DNA of 64,000 bases from the NCBI RefSeq assembly GCF_002003665.1, contig NZ_JATM01000001.1:434001-498000 (forward strand). Direction: 5' to 3'. The translations under genes were made by a program, and so were the position numbers. The DNA comes from Bombella intestini. Its GTDB lineage: Bacteria > Pseudomonadota > Alphaproteobacteria > Acetobacterales > Acetobacteraceae. The notes under the pieces were generated by a model, which had not been told where the DNA came from, did not search any database, and saw nothing but the letters and a program-made list of their open reading frames with translations. Positions 62,559 to 64,000 of this stretch are shown here, in pieces (position 1 is the first letter of the stretch; the number at the start of each line of letters is the position of its first letter).

Positions 62559-63865
62559 GCCCCTGCTCCTTCGGCCGCATCCAGCCCGTAGGCCGTATGC
62601 AGCGCCCGCATGGCCAACTCCATATATTCTGCATCAATCAGAACGGAAATCTTAATTTCGCTCGTAGAAATCACCTGCAGGTTGATTCCTTTTTCTGCCA
62701 ATGTCCGGAACATAGTGGTCGCCACACCCGTGTTGGAGCGCATACCCACACCGACCACACTGATCTTTGCAACATTCTTGGAAGTATTCAGGTCCCCATA
62801 ACCAATCTCGGGGCGCATTTCTTCCAGAATCTGGCAAGCCCGGTCTTCATCTCCCTTGCTAACAGTAAAGGTCATGTTCGTGCTACGATCCGCACCGATG
62901 CTCTGCACGATCATATCCACATTCAGTCCCGCAGCGGAGAGGGGTTCAAATATTCTTGCTGCAATGCCCGGCTCATCAGGCACCTGCCGGATGGTGATCT
63001 TCGCATCATCCATGGAATACGCAATACCGGTCACCAGCTTCTTTTCCACGCTTTCGTCCTCATCCACTACAATGGTTCCGCTGTTCTCATCCGTCTCCAC
63101 GAAGGAGGACAGAACACGCACATGCACCTTTTCCCGCATGGCCAGCCCCACGCTGCGGGTCTGAAGAACCTTGGCACCGACAGAGGCCAGCTCCAGCATT
63201 TCTTCATAAGTAATCTGCTCAAGACGGCGGGCCTGCTTCACGATACGCGGGTCGGTCGTATAGATACCATCCACGTCCGTATAAATATCACACTGATCAG
63301 CCTTGATCGCAGCAGCCAGTGCTACAGCAGAAGTATCGGAGCCACCCCGCCCCAGCGTGGCAATGCGCCCTTTGGCATCCACGCCTTGAAAGCCTGCAAT
63401 CACAGGCACGATACCCTGATCCATACACTGGCGCAGAGCCGTTCCATCTACATTCTCGATAGCGGCGCAACCGTGCATCTCATCAGTCAACAAGGGAATC
63501 TGCCACCCTTGGAATGAACGAGCCGGCACGCCCAGCGCTCCCAGAGCGATAGCAAGCAAACCACTTGTCACCTGCTCGCCCGAGGCCACCACGGCATCAT
63601 ATTCCGCCGGGTCTGCCTGCGCATTCAGCGTGCGGCAATAATCTACCATCTGGTTGGTCACGCCTGACATAGCGGAAACAACCACCGCCACACGCTGACC
63701 TTTGGCTCTTTCCTTCCGGACCTTCTCCGCTACAATGCGGATACGTTCTAGGTCTTTGACGGACGTCCCGCCAAACTTCATTACGACCGTACGGGGGGCC
63801 GACCGACCTGAGAAAGCACTATCAGCAGATCGTGCTGCATCATCCGAACAGTCGTGTATAGACAT
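62555..63865 (-). CDS. lysC: Aspartate kinase
   Basis: LysC phosphorylates aspartate at the head of the lysine, methionine and threonine pathways. The 436-residue protein has VMKFGGTSVKD near residue 28, the catalytic GRGGSDTSAVALAAA near 172, TTDPRIV near 205, and two C-terminal ACT domains (near 290-430) for feedback control by lysine and/or threonine. The first 25 residues are Ser/Asp-rich and dispensable-looking. ATG 63865 follows GGAG at 9 nt; an internal start to make a separate beta subunit cannot be judged. Confidence 0.96.
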   Translation of the reverse strand: MSIHDCSDDAARSADSAFSGRSAPRTVVMKFGGTSVKDLERIRIVAEKVRKERAKGQRVAVVVSAMSGVTNQMVDYCRTLNAQADPAEYDAVVASGEQVTSGLLAIALGALGVPARSFQGWQIPLLTDEMHGCAAIENVDGTALRQCMDQGIVPVIAGFQGVDAKGRIATLGRGGSDTSAVALAAAIKADQCDIYTDVDGIYTTDPRIVKQARRLEQITYEEMLELASVGAKVLQTRSVGLAMREKVHVRVLSSFVETDENSGTIVVDEDESVEKKLVTGIAYSMDDAKITIRQVPDEPGIAARIFEPLSAAGLNVDMIVQSIGADRSTNMTFTVSKGDEDRACQILEEMRPEIGYGDLNTSKNVAKISVVGVGMRSNTGVATTMFRTLAEKGINLQVISTSEIKISVLIDAEYMELAMRALHTAYGLDAAEGAGA

Positions 63866-63991
63866 CGGGCAGAAAGCTCCAAGAATAAGGCTATCATTAC
63901 ATAAATATCCGTTTCACATAGCTCTCCTGCTCTTTCACGTCTAGCCACAACATGGCAGAAAAGCACCATGAAAGCCGGGAGGAGCGTCAGA

Positions 63992-64000
63992 ATGCCTGTT
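63992..64000 (+). CDS. Possible start of a rightward gene cut by the window end
   Basis: ATG 63992 follows GGGAGGAG at 7 nt, a strong ribosome binding site, and faces away from lysC. Only three codons are present, so no product can be named. In-frame ATG 63968 and an out-of-frame ATG 63952 are alternatives. Confidence 0.3.

Noticed and set aside
1-64000. Mobile element, CRISPR, prophage or toxin-antitoxin content
   Set aside because: I saw no transposase, integrase, regular spaced repeats, phage genes or toxin-antitoxin pair; the only large repeats are the sldBA and permease duplications.

Overview
The window is a gene-dense bacterial chromosome segment from an acetic acid bacterium (family Acetobacteraceae, Alphaproteobacteria). 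The evidence is two copies of a membrane-bound PQQ polyol dehydrogenase of the SldBA type, ubiquinone and lipid A genes, alphaproteobacterial gene clusters (dac-tmk-holB-metG-tatD-MBL; lysC-NMO-rodZ-ispG-hisS-prfA; yfgM-bamB-der; argH-lptM), a plant-type glutamate-cysteine ligase and a DUF4167 protein. The genus cannot be fixed from the sequence alone. I see no insertion sequence, prophage, CRISPR array, rRNA or plasmid gene; one tRNA-Met is present.

Layout. 1-5.6 kb: tandem sldB-sldA operons, each with the same kind of AT-rich leader; parts of the two sldA genes are almost identical at the DNA level. 5.6-14.3 kb: a small conserved-looking protein, pyrE, murI, a polyprenyl diphosphate synthase, class I ribonucleotide reductase (nrdAB, with a likely NrdR box pair), aroC, fabI. 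14.4-18.2 kb: lipid A genes waaA-lpxK-lpxL and an unknown gene. 18.3-24.6 kb: an LpoA/LppC-like lipoprotein, rsmI, lolA-gshA-rsmE, ubiA. 24.7-31.1 kb: two MFS transporters, der, bamB, a YfgM-like protein. 31.2-37.1 kb: a leftward run of pyrC, a glycosyltransferase, dnaQ, coaE, aroE, an N-formylglutamate amidohydrolase-like protein and a TlpA-like thioredoxin. 37.1-39.3 kb: argH, an LptM-like lipoprotein and an unknown protein. 39.3-46.5 kb: a leftward run of MBL hydrolase, tatD, metG, holB, tmk, a DD-carboxypeptidase and MltB. 46.6-54.5 kb: a DedA-family/ATP-grasp gene pair, an orphan MlaD, uppP, two tandem APC permeases and an MscS channel. 54.5-64 kb: tRNA-Met, DUF4167, prmC, a secreted protein, then prfA-hisS-ispG-rodZ-NMO-lysC read leftward.

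Most genes are core: envelope building (lipid A, LolA, BamB, LptM, UppP, DD-carboxypeptidase, RodZ, MltB), translation (metG, hisS, prfA, prmC, rsmI, rsmE, der), DNA precursors and replication (nrdAB, tmk, holB, dnaQ, pyrE, pyrC), and shikimate, isoprenoid and quinone synthesis (aroC, aroE, ispG, polyprenyl synthase, ubiA). The lineage-specific part is the sldBA pair, which would feed electrons from polyol oxidation in the periplasm into ubiquinone, whose side chain and ring prenylation are also encoded here.

The points most worth a second look are the mosaic identity of the sldA copies with their shared leader repeats, the DedA/ATP-grasp pair of unknown function, a perfect 22-bp palindrome before the polyprenyl synthase gene, a ribonucleotide reductase with no visible ATP-cone, and several uncharacterised small genes. 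I found no clear new multi-gene system; the DedA/ATP-grasp pair is the best candidate for unexplored biology.
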